Assembly (NCBI RefSeq): GCF_000497245.1 | Contig: NZ_AWTC01000021.1 | Span: 1-60,252, forward strand | Source of the DNA: Sporolactobacillus laevolacticus DSM 442 | GTDB taxonomy: Bacteria; Bacillota; Bacilli; Bacillales; Sporolactobacillaceae | DNA: 60,252 nucleotides | Direction: 5' to 3' | In this document: positions 1 to 8,030 of the stretch, piece after piece | Position numbering within the stretch: the stretch's first letter is position 1 | Layout of the letters: every line of letters starts with the position of its first letter | Program-made: the position numbers and the translations under genes | Notes under the pieces: generated by a model | Databases searched by the model: none | Seen by the model: only the letters and a program-made list of their open reading frames with translations | What the model was told of the DNA's origin: nothing

Positions 1-69
1 GCCGTTAAGCTCTTCTGTGCCGATGGTAATTGGGGGCTGTCCCCCTGTGAGAGTAGGTCACTGCCAGGC
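1..69 (+). rRNA. rrf: 5S ribosomal RNA, 3' part
   Basis: The first 69 bases match the 3' half of Bacillus-type 5S rRNA as remembered: the GTTAAGCTCTTC stretch, GCCGATGGTA, a G/C hairpin around GGGGG..CCCCC and the end GTGAGAGTAGG followed by GCCAGGC. The 5' part lies outside the window. It marks the end of an rRNA operon read rightward; no tRNA gene follows before the terminator. Confidence 0.95.
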
Positions 70-74
70 AAATG

Positions 75-118
75 AACCCCGCGTACTTCTTGGAAACGAG
101 AGGTACGCGGGTTTATTA
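75..118 (+). terminator. Terminator of the rRNA operon
   Basis: AACCCCGCGTAC pairs with GTACGCGGGTT (one bulged C) around a 16-nt loop and is followed by TTATTATTTTA. It sits five bases after the 5S end, as expected for rrn termination. Confidence 0.85.
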
Positions 119-434
119 TTTTATACGTGCCAAGAGCACAGCGAGAGTTTCGATGGACAAGTAGGTCGAGGAAACAAGAGAGTAAGCACCGGATTTTCAG
201 ATTTATCGGACTGGTTAAACAGAAAAGCGGTTATTTAAGATGCTTACTGATTTTCTTCTCACGTTCGTGCATATTTCTATGAAAATTTCAGTTGGTAGTA
301 TAATTAAAAAACATTTTTAATGAAATCCGAGTATTTTTGCCCTTAAGATATACGGGTGAATATATATTTCCGATCAAATGAAAAACACACATATCTCAAT
401 AAAGAGTGATGCGTGTTTTATTTGCCATCTTCTA
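119..434. other. Intergenic, no gene seen
   Basis: Between the rRNA terminator and the 3' end of the ECF operon. I see no coding potential with a ribosome binding site, and no tRNA. The only structure is the hairpin at 381-421 listed separately. Confidence 0.6.
381..421 (-). terminator. Probable terminator of the ECF/nucleoside hydrolase operon
   Basis: AAAACACACAT pairs with ATGCGTGTTTT (one mismatch) with T/A tracts on both sides, just after the leftward ATPase gene. It could work in both directions. Confidence 0.6.
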
Positions 435-1259
435 TTAATTAATATTAGATTTAAGCTTTTTCTCCATGAGGAGGTCATTTACAAACTGCTCTGCAGTCAG
501 ATAGGTCTCGGAATAGCCAAGTCGATTGCCTAACTGAGTGATGTGCGGAGGTTCTAGGTATGCTTCGCGAAGCACATCAGTTTGGGAGAAAACCGATTTT
601 GTGTCGTCATCAATCATAACCCTACCATGCTGGAAAACAATCGTCCTTGTAAACGTTTCAGAGACGAAGTCCATATCGTGGAGTATAGAAATGACCAGTT
701 TTCCTTCGCTTTCGAGTTTTTTGATAAGGTCTTTGATTAATTGTTTACCTGGATCGTCCTGAGCAATCGTTGGTTCATCCAGAATTACAATACGCGGATC
801 CATGGCCAGTATTGAAGCGATACTGACAAGCTTACGCTCTGCGAAAGAAAGATCGTAGGGGTTGTGATTTATTTTGCTTCCAAGTCCGACAGCTTCAAGC
901 GCTCTTTTCGTCATGTTCTCCGCTTCGTCTGCAGGCATTCCAATGTTGCGCGGACCCACTATGATTTCATCATATACTTTGCTTTTAAAAATCTGATCAC
1001 CTGGATTTTGAAACACAAGGCCAATCTGAGCAGCGAGTTTTGCGACGCTTGTTTCTTTTGTGTTGATGCCGTTGACCAGAATATCCCCGGTAACAGGTTT
1101 CAGAAGGCCTTTGAGCAGCTTGACGAAGGTTGTTTTTCCGGCCCCATTCTGTCCAATAATGGCTGTGCTGCGGTGATCGAACGTCAGATCAATTCCTTTA
1201 AGCACGTCATGGTCATTCTGATATGAAAAATGCAAGTTTCTAACCTCAATGAGATTCAT
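435..1259 (-). CDS. ECF transporter ATPase, second subunit, with degenerate signature
   Basis: ATP-binding subunit (274 aa) of an energy-coupling-factor importer; it would hydrolyse ATP on the inner face of the membrane as a heterodimer with the ATPase encoded just upstream. Walker A is GQNGAGKTT, the Q-loop region reads FQNPGDQIF, and Walker B is IVILDEPT. The ABC signature, normally LSGGQ, reads LSFAERK. I place the start at ATG 1259 because GAGGTG lies 10 bases upstream; an ATG six codons earlier has no ribosome binding site. The start overlaps the preceding gene by 14 bases, indicating translational coupling. Last gene of a five-gene leftward operon. Confidence 0.9.
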   Translation of the reverse strand: MNLIEVRNLHFSYQNDHDVLKGIDLTFDHRSTAIIGQNGAGKTTFVKLLKGLLKPVTGDILVNGINTKETSVAKLAAQIGLVFQNPGDQIFKSKVYDEIIVGPRNIGMPADEAENMTKRALEAVGLGSKINHNPYDLSFAERKLVSIASILAMDPRIVILDEPTIAQDDPGKQLIKDLIKKLESEGKLVISILHDMDFVSETFTRTIVFQHGRVMIDDDTKSVFSQTDVLREAYLEPPHITQLGNRLGYSETYLTAEQFVNDLLMEKKLKSNIN

Positions 1260-2094
1260 AAACTTTTTGCACCTCATTTACTGTACTCTCAAGAGTAACC
1301 GGATAGAGTCCAACCTGGTCATGTATGTCCAAGCCTTTGGCAACCCTTGTAAAAACGGGTGGGCGTACACCACGTTCTTCAAGATTACTTAGAGAGAATA
1401 ATTTCGCTGGAGGATCAAAGGCGACAATTTGGCCTTGATCAAGAAGCATGACGCGATCAGCATATTCAGCGATTTTCTCAGTCTTATGCTCGACCATGAT
1501 GATCGTCATACCTTGATTGCTTAAACGTTTAATAGCTTTGAAAACTTCTTCTGTGCCTTGAGGATCAAGTTGCGATGTGGGTTCGTCAAGGACAATCACT
1601 TCCGGCAGCATCACAAGAATACTGGCTATTGCCACACGCTGCATCTGGCCCCCCGAAAGTTCAAAGGGATTTTTATCACGAAGGTTCTCGATTTCCAGAA
1701 GTCTCAGGGCATCGTCAATGCGCCTGACCATCTCTGTTTTGGGGATGGCGAGATTCTCCATTCCAAACGCCAGCTCTTCGGTTACTGAATCTTTAGCCCC
1801 GGTCATCTGGGTAAAGGGGTTTTGAAAGACGATACCGACTTTCCGAGCGATATCGCTTAGCTTGCTTTCCTTGACGTTGATCCCGTCTATAAGGATCGAG
1901 CCGCCATAAGCACCTTTGAAAAAATGGGGGACAAGTCCACTTAAGGCTGCGCAAAGTGTCGATTTTCCCGCGCCATTCCGGCCAATGATCCCGATAAACT
2001 CGCCGCGCTCAATCTGAAAGGTTAGCCCATTTAGTGCGAGTGCTTCAGTTAGGGGATACTTGTATTTCAGGCTTTTTACGATAATTTTACTCAT
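1246..2094 (-). CDS. ECF transporter ATPase, first subunit
   Basis: ATP-binding subunit (282 aa) of the ECF importer. Walker A GRNGAGKST (about residue 38), Q-loop FQNPFTQM, a canonical signature LSGGQMQR and Walker B VIVLDEPTSQLD followed by the H-loop histidine in VEHKTEK. TGGAGG precedes ATG 2094, which overlaps the stop of the T-component gene by four bases (ATGA). This subunit keeps the normal signature while its partner does not, so the two composite ATP sites are probably unequal. Confidence 0.93.
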   Translation of the reverse strand: MSKIIVKSLKYKYPLTEALALNGLTFQIERGEFIGIIGRNGAGKSTLCAALSGLVPHFFKGAYGGSILIDGINVKESKLSDIARKVGIVFQNPFTQMTGAKDSVTEELAFGMENLAIPKTEMVRRIDDALRLLEIENLRDKNPFELSGGQMQRVAIASILVMLPEVIVLDEPTSQLDPQGTEEVFKAIKRLSNQGMTIIMVEHKTEKIAEYADRVMLLDQGQIVAFDPPAKLFSLSNLEERGVRPPVFTRVAKGLDIHDQVGLYPVTLESTVNEVQKVYESH

Positions 2095-2855
2095 AGCAGC
2101 CTCCAGGCGATCGATACAATGAGCAGCAGAAGTAATATCAAGCGTACCGGTGTCTTGTACCGATAGACGGGCTCATCGCGAAAATAAGTATGTTTCACTT
2201 CAGCGCTGAAGGCTCTCGCTTCAAGTGCCATTGCCCGTTCACGGGTGCCGATTAGGGAGTTGATCACGACCGGTCCGATCAGTGGAAGAAACGCTTTGGC
2301 TCTGATGAAAATATTTCCTTCCGTTTCCAAGCCGCGTGACCGCTGAGCATCGGAAATAGTTTTCATTGTTTGAGCCATCTGCGGAATGATCTGAAAAACA
2401 GAAAGGATCACATAGCCGATGCGATGCGAAAGGCCTTTGCGCTGCAGCGTTTCTACCATATCCGCAGGATGCGTCGTCAGAACGATCAAAGAGAACGCAA
2501 GCAGAATATCTAGAAAACGTACAACAATGGATGAAGCATGGATCAATCCTTCTCGATAAAAATGAACCGGTCCGATTGTAAACAACACATCATGATAACC
2601 TTGAATAAATGCACTCTGGATGATGATAACGGATAAAAGAACAAACAGAGACAGTGCGGCAATCGGCATTAATTTTTTTAAAGCTCCTGCGCTGATGATC
2701 AAAATAAGGCTGACCAGAAACGAGAATGTGCCAAGGATTACTGCTCCCGTTATTATGGGGGCGACGATAAACACGCAGCAATAGATCAGCTTTGTTAAAA
2801 AGTCCACATCATGGACGATGGATTTTTTATCTACATACAACGAAATGGACGTCAA
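2091..2855 (-). CDS. ECF transporter T component (EcfT-type membrane protein)
   Basis: Membrane-embedded energy-coupling subunit (254 aa) that links the two ATPases to the substrate-binding S protein. Several hydrophobic segments fill the first half, and the cytoplasmic part carries two Ala-Arg-type coupling motifs (AQRSRGLE and ALEARAF), which in this family contact the ATPases. The start is TTG 2855, seven bases after GGTGG; no ATG is better placed. It lies 48 bases after the S-component gene and overlaps the next ATPase gene by four bases. Confidence 0.88.
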   Translation of the reverse strand: MTSISLYVDKKSIVHDVDFLTKLIYCCVFIVAPIITGAVILGTFSFLVSLILIISAGALKKLMPIAALSLFVLLSVIIIQSAFIQGYHDVLFTIGPVHFYREGLIHASSIVVRFLDILLAFSLIVLTTHPADMVETLQRKGLSHRIGYVILSVFQIIPQMAQTMKTISDAQRSRGLETEGNIFIRAKAFLPLIGPVVINSLIGTRERAMALEARAFSAEVKHTYFRDEPVYRYKTPVRLILLLLLIVSIAWRLL

Positions 2856-2903
2856 TTGAATACCACCTCATCATTTTTCAAAAAGAAAAGTCTGTTATTG
2901 TAT

Positions 2904-3512
2904 TCAATCAAGTGTTGTCGTCTCCTGACTATTATCAAAAAGAATAGTCAGTCTCTTCGGCAGAACGCGGTAGACGGCAAAGGCGACGATTGCACTAACA
3001 ACTTTATCAGGGGCATCCACCAATATGTTGTCAACAAACGAGGAGAGGATCACATTTACATGGTGAGCATTCAAAAACGCAAATGCGGCGTCACCCCAAA
3101 TATTGCCGGTTTGGCCTCCGTAATACACGTAATTTAACGGAACAGAAATAATTGAAGACACGAGGGCGACGATGATCCCGAAGACAATTACTTTCCATAA
3201 CTTACTAACCATGCCGTAATGAGCAAGGACTCCGGAAGCTACACCGATACCGATGCTCGCGATTCCGTAAACGGCTGAAGCTGGGCTTAAAGTAAGGCCG
3301 TAGATAATGTTATTGATCAAACCGGACAGTGCACCAAGAACCGGTCCACCGACAATGCCTGCAAAGATAGTCCCGATTGAATCCAGCCAGAGTGGAAGTT
3401 TTAGTGCTTCAGCGAATAATTTACCAATATAGTTGATGGCGACTGCGGCCGGTATTAAAACGATTGAAGCTGTATTCAGTTTCACACGCCATAAATTCCT
3501 TGCTTTGCTCAT
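2904..3512 (-). CDS. ECF transporter S component, possibly for nucleosides or bases
   Basis: Substrate-specific membrane subunit (202 aa, about six hydrophobic segments) of an ECF importer. The segment WLDSIGTIFAGIVGGP followed by GLINNIIYG is typical in style of ECF S proteins. I cannot name the substrate from sequence alone. The gene lies between a nucleoside hydrolase and the T component in one operon, so a nucleoside, nucleobase or related ribosyl compound is the best inference. ATG 3512 follows AAAGGAG by nine bases. Confidence 0.8.
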   Translation of the reverse strand: MSKARNLWRVKLNTASIVLIPAAVAINYIGKLFAEALKLPLWLDSIGTIFAGIVGGPVLGALSGLINNIIYGLTLSPASAVYGIASIGIGVASGVLAHYGMVSKLWKVIVFGIIVALVSSIISVPLNYVYYGGQTGNIWGDAAFAFLNAHHVNVILSSFVDNILVDAPDKVVSAIVAFAVYRVLPKRLTILFDNSQETTTLD

Positions 3513-3583
3513 GTAAAATTGCTCCTTTTATATGTAATGGGTATCGTATAAACAGGTTGTCTTATTGATTAATTTTTCATCAT

Positions 3584-4540
3584 TTAGTCCAAGTAACGCG
3601 CACAGCATAAGTAAAGAAAATTATTGAATGCCTGTCGATCGACTTGAGTGACAAAATCAACATTTTTGTTCTGTCCTGTCAGGTCATAGAAATCAACTAA
3701 CGTGCAACCATAAGAAGGACCGCCGCTTGTATCTACGTTAACACTGACTCTTTTAATTCCTGAAAATAGTTCGGGTTTCAGTTCATAGATGACGGTACAT
3801 GCATCATGAATCGCGACACCATTCAATCCCATGCGTTCAGAATAAGGCATATAGTGATTGAGGAGATCTCCAAGCATCCGGCTTGCCCTGTTCTTAAGGT
3901 TGCCTGTGATTTGTTGAATGTCCTGACGCGTGGTATAGGCTTTATAAGTGAGGTCAAGTCCGAACATTGTGATTGGGACTTCGGAATCAAATACAATTTT
4001 CGCAGCCTCAGGGTCAACAAACATGTTAAATTCGGAAACAGCTGTTATGTTTCCGCCGATACTGCTGCCACCCATCAACGAGATATGGTCGATTTTGTTC
4101 TTCAGATGCGGCCGCACACTGAGCAAATGGGCGATGTTGGTTAGAGGTGCCGTGGCAAGAATGGTTACTTTTTCATGAGCCTCTGTAAGAATTTTGGAGA
4201 TCAAATCGAAGGCGCTCAGTTTGCTGGGTTGAATATGCTCGGGTGTAATCTCCATGCCCTCGAGGCCAGTTTGACCATTGACATCATCGGCAAGGGTCAG
4301 TGGTTTAATCAATGGCCTTTCAGCACCCCGGGCAACCGGAACTTCGATATTTAGATGTTTAGCAATTCTTAGCGCATTAGTGAATGTTTTCTCTATAGTC
4401 TGATTGCCTGCCACGCAAGTGATGCCTCTGATATCAAGCAGATCCCGCCATCCAAAGGCAACCATTAACGCAATGGCATCATCAAGACCGGGGTCGCAGT
4501 CAATGATGATTGGTTTTGCTTGGTTTTTGTAGGAATCCAA
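3584..4540 (-). CDS. Nucleoside hydrolase (inosine-uridine preferring family)
   Basis: Cleaves the N-glycosidic bond of ribonucleosides, giving free base and ribose (318 aa, cytoplasmic). The metal- and ribose-binding motif IIIDCDPGLDD is at residues 11-21, MGG(S/G) and the later NMFVDPEAA and HDACTV blocks are also present, which fits the family. Start at TTG 4540, preceded by AGAAAGG about ten bases upstream. First gene of the leftward ECF operon, with a good promoter at 4605-4633. Rih-type subclass (purine, pyrimidine or mixed) is not decided. Confidence 0.9.
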   Translation of the reverse strand: MDSYKNQAKPIIIDCDPGLDDAIALMVAFGWRDLLDIRGITCVAGNQTIEKTFTNALRIAKHLNIEVPVARGAERPLIKPLTLADDVNGQTGLEGMEITPEHIQPSKLSAFDLISKILTEAHEKVTILATAPLTNIAHLLSVRPHLKNKIDHISLMGGSSIGGNITAVSEFNMFVDPEAAKIVFDSEVPITMFGLDLTYKAYTTRQDIQQITGNLKNRASRMLGDLLNHYMPYSERMGLNGVAIHDACTVIYELKPELFSGIKRVSVNVDTSGGPSYGCTLVDFYDLTGQNKNVDFVTQVDRQAFNNFLYLCCARYLD

Positions 4541-4596
4541 AGAATCATAGCCTTTCTCAATGTGGTATTAGTCATGAATTAACTTTACAACTGTCT

Positions 4597-4613
4597 TGAC
4601 ACGTATTATGTCA
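4597..4613. promoter_or_regulatory. Candidate operator, TGACA-N7-TGTCA
   Basis: Perfect inverted repeat TGACA CGTATTA TGTCA lying over the -10 of the operon promoter, a position suited to repression. A related TTGACA-N3-TGTCAA palindrome lies upstream of codB (16284-16298). Confidence 0.4.
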
Positions 4614-4633
4614 TGTTTTGTGTTTAATAGCAA
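4605..4633 (-). promoter_or_regulatory. Promoter of the nucleoside hydrolase-ECF operon
   Basis: Read leftward: -35 TTGCTA (4633-4628), a 17-base spacer, -10 CATAAT (4610-4605). The spacing is ideal, and it is 65 bases upstream of the first start codon. Confidence 0.6.
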
Positions 4634-4754
4634 GAGTCGTTACGTTATTAATAGATTTGATTATGGAAAAATTGAAAAGCACAATTTTATGAACATCTTA
4701 ACTATGAATAGTGTCCGAGAACATTGGGAAATTTACGATTGGGAGGTGTTTGAT

Positions 4755-5009
4755 GTGCCAAAAATTGGCGTTGAAGAGTCATTAACCAATGTTGCGGATG
4801 CTTTGAAACGGAAAGGCCACGAGATCATCGCATTGAAACAGGAGTCTGACGTTAAAGGCTGCGATTGTTGTGTGATCTCAGGTCTGGATACGAATATGTT
4901 GGGCATTCATGAGACATCAATAGATGGTCCAATCATTGAAGCCAGCGGATTATCTGCGGATGATGTTTGTCTGATCGTTGAAAGCCGGTTGCAACAACTA
5001 CAGCACTAA
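4755..5009 (+). CDS. ykuS: UPF0180 family protein, YkuS-like
   Basis: Small protein (84 aa) resembling B. subtilis YkuS: PKIGVEESLTNV at the N-terminus, then the block DVKGCDCCVISGLDTN and a conserved ETSIDGPIIEASG stretch. Function is unknown in the family. The start is GTG 4755, six bases after GGGAGGTG; the long upstream reading frame has no ribosome binding site and does not match the family. Single gene with its own terminator at 5015-5050. Confidence 0.85.
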   Translation: MPKIGVEESLTNVADALKRKGHEIIALKQESDVKGCDCCVISGLDTNMLGIHETSIDGPIIEASGLSADDVCLIVESRLQQLQH

Positions 5010-5014
5010 TGAAC

Positions 5015-5050
5015 AAAGGGTGAGTTCGAAATAAGGGCTCACCCTTTTAT
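5015..5050 (+). terminator. Terminator after ykuS-like gene
   Basis: AAAGGGTGAG pairs with CTCACCCTTT, followed by TTATT. Confidence 0.8.
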
Positions 5051-5297
5051 TATGTGTTAGAGATTACAAATTTTTACGGAAAATAGTATTAGCCCAGCTT
5101 TGGTTCCGCAAGCACCAAAGGCTTGGTGAAGTCGACATCGAACAATTGTTTGCGCATCATGATCGACTGTTGCCTTTGCATTATTCATTCCGGTCAAATT
5201 CAGAACAGCACCATTGCATGGTGCACCCTTTGAAAGGGAATACTCTTTCTTTGGAAAGACTGGTTTTATTGAAATTATTGATATGCGGAGGTTGACG

Positions 5298-6223
5298 ATG
5301 TTGAAAGGTGTGAACAACAAGAGCAATTGGTTGGAACTCCTTGCAAAATCTATATTATCCTTTATTGGGGTGGCCATCCTTGCTTTGGGGGCTACGCTTT
5401 GCAAACAGGGGCATATCGGACTTGATCCATTTACAGCCCTCAATATTGGTGTTTCAAAAAAGATACATTTGAGTTTAGGTATTTATCAGCTTCTTGTTAA
5501 CGTGTTCATCATTATCTTCGTCATCCTGCTTGATCGAAAAAAGATAGGGATTGGGACGATTATCAATATGGTATTTGCCGGGTTCATGATCGATTGGTTT
5601 TCCAGCTTTTACAGTGCCATCTTTCATTACCATCCCACACTTCTGACTGGAATGGTTAATGGGATTCTAGGTTTGTTGTTTTTACTTTGGGCACTTCATT
5701 ATACATGTCCGCTGATCTTGGGGTCGCTCCATATGACGCAATTGCGCCGATCGCATCTAATAGATTACATATCAGATATAAATTTTGTCGAATTGTTCAA
5801 GATCTTGGCTTTATGATCGCGGCATTGATCGCAAGGGGACCAATCGGCCTTGCGACAATTATCATCTCCTTTTTTGCTGGTCCATTAATCACATTCTGGG
5901 ATAATACGCTAAGCAGACGCCTTGTTTCTAGCGTAGTAGAGTTCTGCAGTCATCCCTCTGGCAGAAGCATTGGCCATGGCTTTACTGGTGCCGGCAGATA
6001 TACCTATTATTTGGTGAAGCACAGTTATGATCTAACGGTGGAGACACAAGAGAAGCTCTCTCATTACTCGGATGAACAATTACAGTTGAAGCAAAAACAA
6101 GCACGCGTAACGTTAAAGGATGCAAAAACCGTCATCCAAAACACATTGATTCAATACGGATTATTGAAAAAAGAAGAGCAGCGTCGGGAAAGGGAAGAGA
6201 GGAACGGGAACAAACGAGAATAA
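5298..6223 (+). pseudogene. YczE/YitT-type membrane protein, split by a one-base frameshift
   Basis: The N-terminal half (from ATG 5298, six bases after GCGGAGG) carries hydrophobic segments and KQGHIGLDPFTALNIG, typical of the YczE family. At about 5679-5689 the frame is lost: frame one ends at 5816 in unrelated sequence, while the family-like continuation GTSLYMSADLGVAPYDA follows in another frame to 6223. Adding one T to the T5 run 5679-5683 restores a single reading frame of about 308 residues. The C-terminal 70 residues are charged (many E, K, R, Q) and not typical of the family. The break may be a genuine mutation or a homopolymer base-call error. Confidence 0.7.
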
Positions 6224-6377
6224 ATGAGCCATCGAGAATCTATGGAAATGAAAACTCAGGTACTGAAAACGAGATACAGTTTGTCAATTAGTTGAGGTAC
6301 AATGGAACAAAGAGAAGAATCGCGAAAAATAATGAATCTCTATTGAAATCACCCTTAACTGAATGGAGCAGAACTAA

Positions 6378-7409
6378 GTGAATCCTCGGATAAAATTTGT
6401 TGCATCCCCAGTATTTGAACTACTTGCGGCTATGTTTCGGATTTCAACGTATGATGAACACATGAAGAACGTGCACGACGAACGGTCGGAAGAATTAGAT
6501 AAACTGAAGAAATGGATTGAAGAAAAAAGCGCACAGTTTTCTGCAGAAATGAAAAAGGATTTGGCACTTTTTTTTAACTATGAGAGCTTCTTTGGGCTTT
6601 CGTTGATTCGGTTCGCTTGGGAAAATGACGTTTACTCAGATGTGGATGATTTTCTAAGAAAATTAGAAACGTTGCCTAGCCTTCAGCTCTTCAGCTACTT
6701 TTTGAAAACCGGTTTTGCGAATGAAAAATTCATCGATCTCAATAATTTCAATGAAACGACGGATTATATCGACCAGAGCAATTTGCCGGATGTTGAAAAA
6801 TGGAAAGCACTCTACTTGTTTGTGCATAAAGAAGAGGCGAAGCAGAATATACTTCGGCTTCTGAAATTTTTCTATCATTGTGCGGCGTATGATTTGGATG
6901 GGTTCCTTGAGAAACAAAAAAAGAGTATTCAAGATGTTAAAGCGTTTATTTCAGAAAAAGGTGAAGATGAATTCATCAAGATTCTCTCAACAAAGTTGTT
7001 GCAGCCGGTTGAAGAGATGGATGATATTACACTCGCTCCTTCAGTTTCGTATTATGAGTGGGTGTTTTCTTCAGGCAGAGATAAGCATCCTTTTTTTATG
7101 TATGGGACGCAATTTTTCAACTTTAATCGAGATTCTGTTCCAGATAAAGAACAGATGATTCAAGCGGTTAAAGCGTTTGCAGATGAACATCGGATCGCGA
7201 TTATTCAGCTGCTTTCCAAAGAACCGCTCTATGGCTATGAATTGGCGCAACGGCTAAACCTTTCTAGTTCAACCACCTCTCACCATCTGGCGACGCTCTC
7301 ATCATTTGGTTTTGTTCATGCGGTTAGGAGAGAAAACAAGGTCTATTATGAAGTACAGAATGCTGAAATTGAACGGTTTATGAAGCATCTGAAGGATTTC
7401 TTAATTTAA
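6378..7409 (+). CDS. ArsR/HTH-type transcriptional regulator with long N-terminal domain
   Basis: 343 aa. The C-terminal 80 residues form a winged helix-turn-helix of the ArsR type: HRIAIIQLLSKEPLYGYELA, then LNLSSSTTSHHLATL as recognition helix and a wing with VYYEV. The first 250 residues are largely helical and acidic, and I recognise no named domain; they may sense a ligand or dimerise. Start GTG 6378 with GGAG nine bases upstream. It directly precedes an acetyltransferase gene (37 bases), a possible target or operon partner. Confidence 0.8.
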   Translation: MNPRIKFVASPVFELLAAMFRISTYDEHMKNVHDERSEELDKLKKWIEEKSAQFSAEMKKDLALFFNYESFFGLSLIRFAWENDVYSDVDDFLRKLETLPSLQLFSYFLKTGFANEKFIDLNNFNETTDYIDQSNLPDVEKWKALYLFVHKEEAKQNILRLLKFFYHCAAYDLDGFLEKQKKSIQDVKAFISEKGEDEFIKILSTKLLQPVEEMDDITLAPSVSYYEWVFSSGRDKHPFFMYGTQFFNFNRDSVPDKEQMIQAVKAFADEHRIAIIQLLSKEPLYGYELAQRLNLSSSTTSHHLATLSSFGFVHAVRRENKVYYEVQNAEIERFMKHLKDFLI

Positions 7410-7445
7410 GTAGATTTAAAGAAACTTTCGGGAGGAATGGTGGAG

Positions 7446-7880
7446 ATGAAATGGGAAGTGAAAGAGTTTTCCCAACTGACAGCGAGAGAGGTCTTTGACA
7501 TCTTTCAAACACGTGAGTCTGTTTTTATAGTGGAACAAGAATGTCCATATCATGAAATTGATGAACATGATCTGAGCAGTATTCACGTCTATGCTCATGA
7601 GGAAGGTCAAATTCTTGCTTATGCCAGAATTTTTAATGAGGAGAGCACGGTTACTTTTGGAAGAGTGCTCGTGCATCCTGACTTTAGAGGAAAAGGGATA
7701 AGCAAATCGCTGATTATGAAGGTAATGCAGGTGATTGGCGAGAAGATGCCGAACAAATCAATCGTTATTGAAGCCCAGGACTATATTCAAGCGCTTTATG
7801 CTCATTTTGGCTTTAAGAGAACATCAGAGGTTTTCCTGATTGATAACATTCCACATGTCCGGATGGAGAAAGAATGCTAG
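7446..7880 (+). CDS. GNAT acetyltransferase, ElaA-like
   Basis: 144 aa. The start MKWEVKEFSQLTAREVF and the segment VFIVEQECPYHEIDEHD match the ElaA type of GNAT protein, and the acetyl-CoA loop is VHPDFRGKGISKSL. Substrate unknown. ATG 7446 is chosen because GGAGG (7431-7435) lies ten bases upstream; the ATG at 7437 is too close to it. Follows the HTH regulator gene and may be cotranscribed with it. Confidence 0.85.
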   Translation: MKWEVKEFSQLTAREVFDIFQTRESVFIVEQECPYHEIDEHDLSSIHVYAHEEGQILAYARIFNEESTVTFGRVLVHPDFRGKGISKSLIMKVMQVIGEKMPNKSIVIEAQDYIQALYAHFGFKRTSEVFLIDNIPHVRMEKEC

Positions 7881-7933
7881 TTTTCGCACTAGTTACTGTA
7901 AAATTAGATGTCTATATGTGAAGCAAAAAGAAA

Positions 7934-8030
7934 GGACTGGAAGTCACGTTATCGGAAAGTAGAGACTAAACTGCGGCAACGGCTTGCCCGCAGAATGCCG
8001 GTTCTTTAAGGCGTTACTTCCAGTCTTCTC
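7934..8030 (-). terminator. Structured 3' end of the methyltransferase gene
   Basis: Read leftward, GACTGGAAGT inside the last codons of the methyltransferase is complementary to ACTTCCAGTC downstream, which is followed by CTTTCTTTTT. Between them is a smaller hairpin CTGCGG..CCGCAG. This looks like a branched terminator that uses the coding end. Confidence 0.45.

Noticed and set aside
17-238. 73-codon open frame across the 5S rRNA end and terminator
   Set aside because: It lies in rRNA and terminator sequence and has no ribosome binding site.
5057-5297. Leftward open frame with a peptide containing HQAFGACGTKAG
   Set aside because: It looks somewhat protein-like but has no start with a ribosome binding site, runs into the opposite strand of the YczE-like gene, and I recognise no family. 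A gene remnant cannot be excluded.
5670-5690. Programmed -1 frameshift in the YczE-like gene
   Set aside because: The site reads G TTT TTA in frame, not a good X XXY YYZ slippery heptamer, and I see no downstream stem or pseudoknot; a simple one-base loss explains it.
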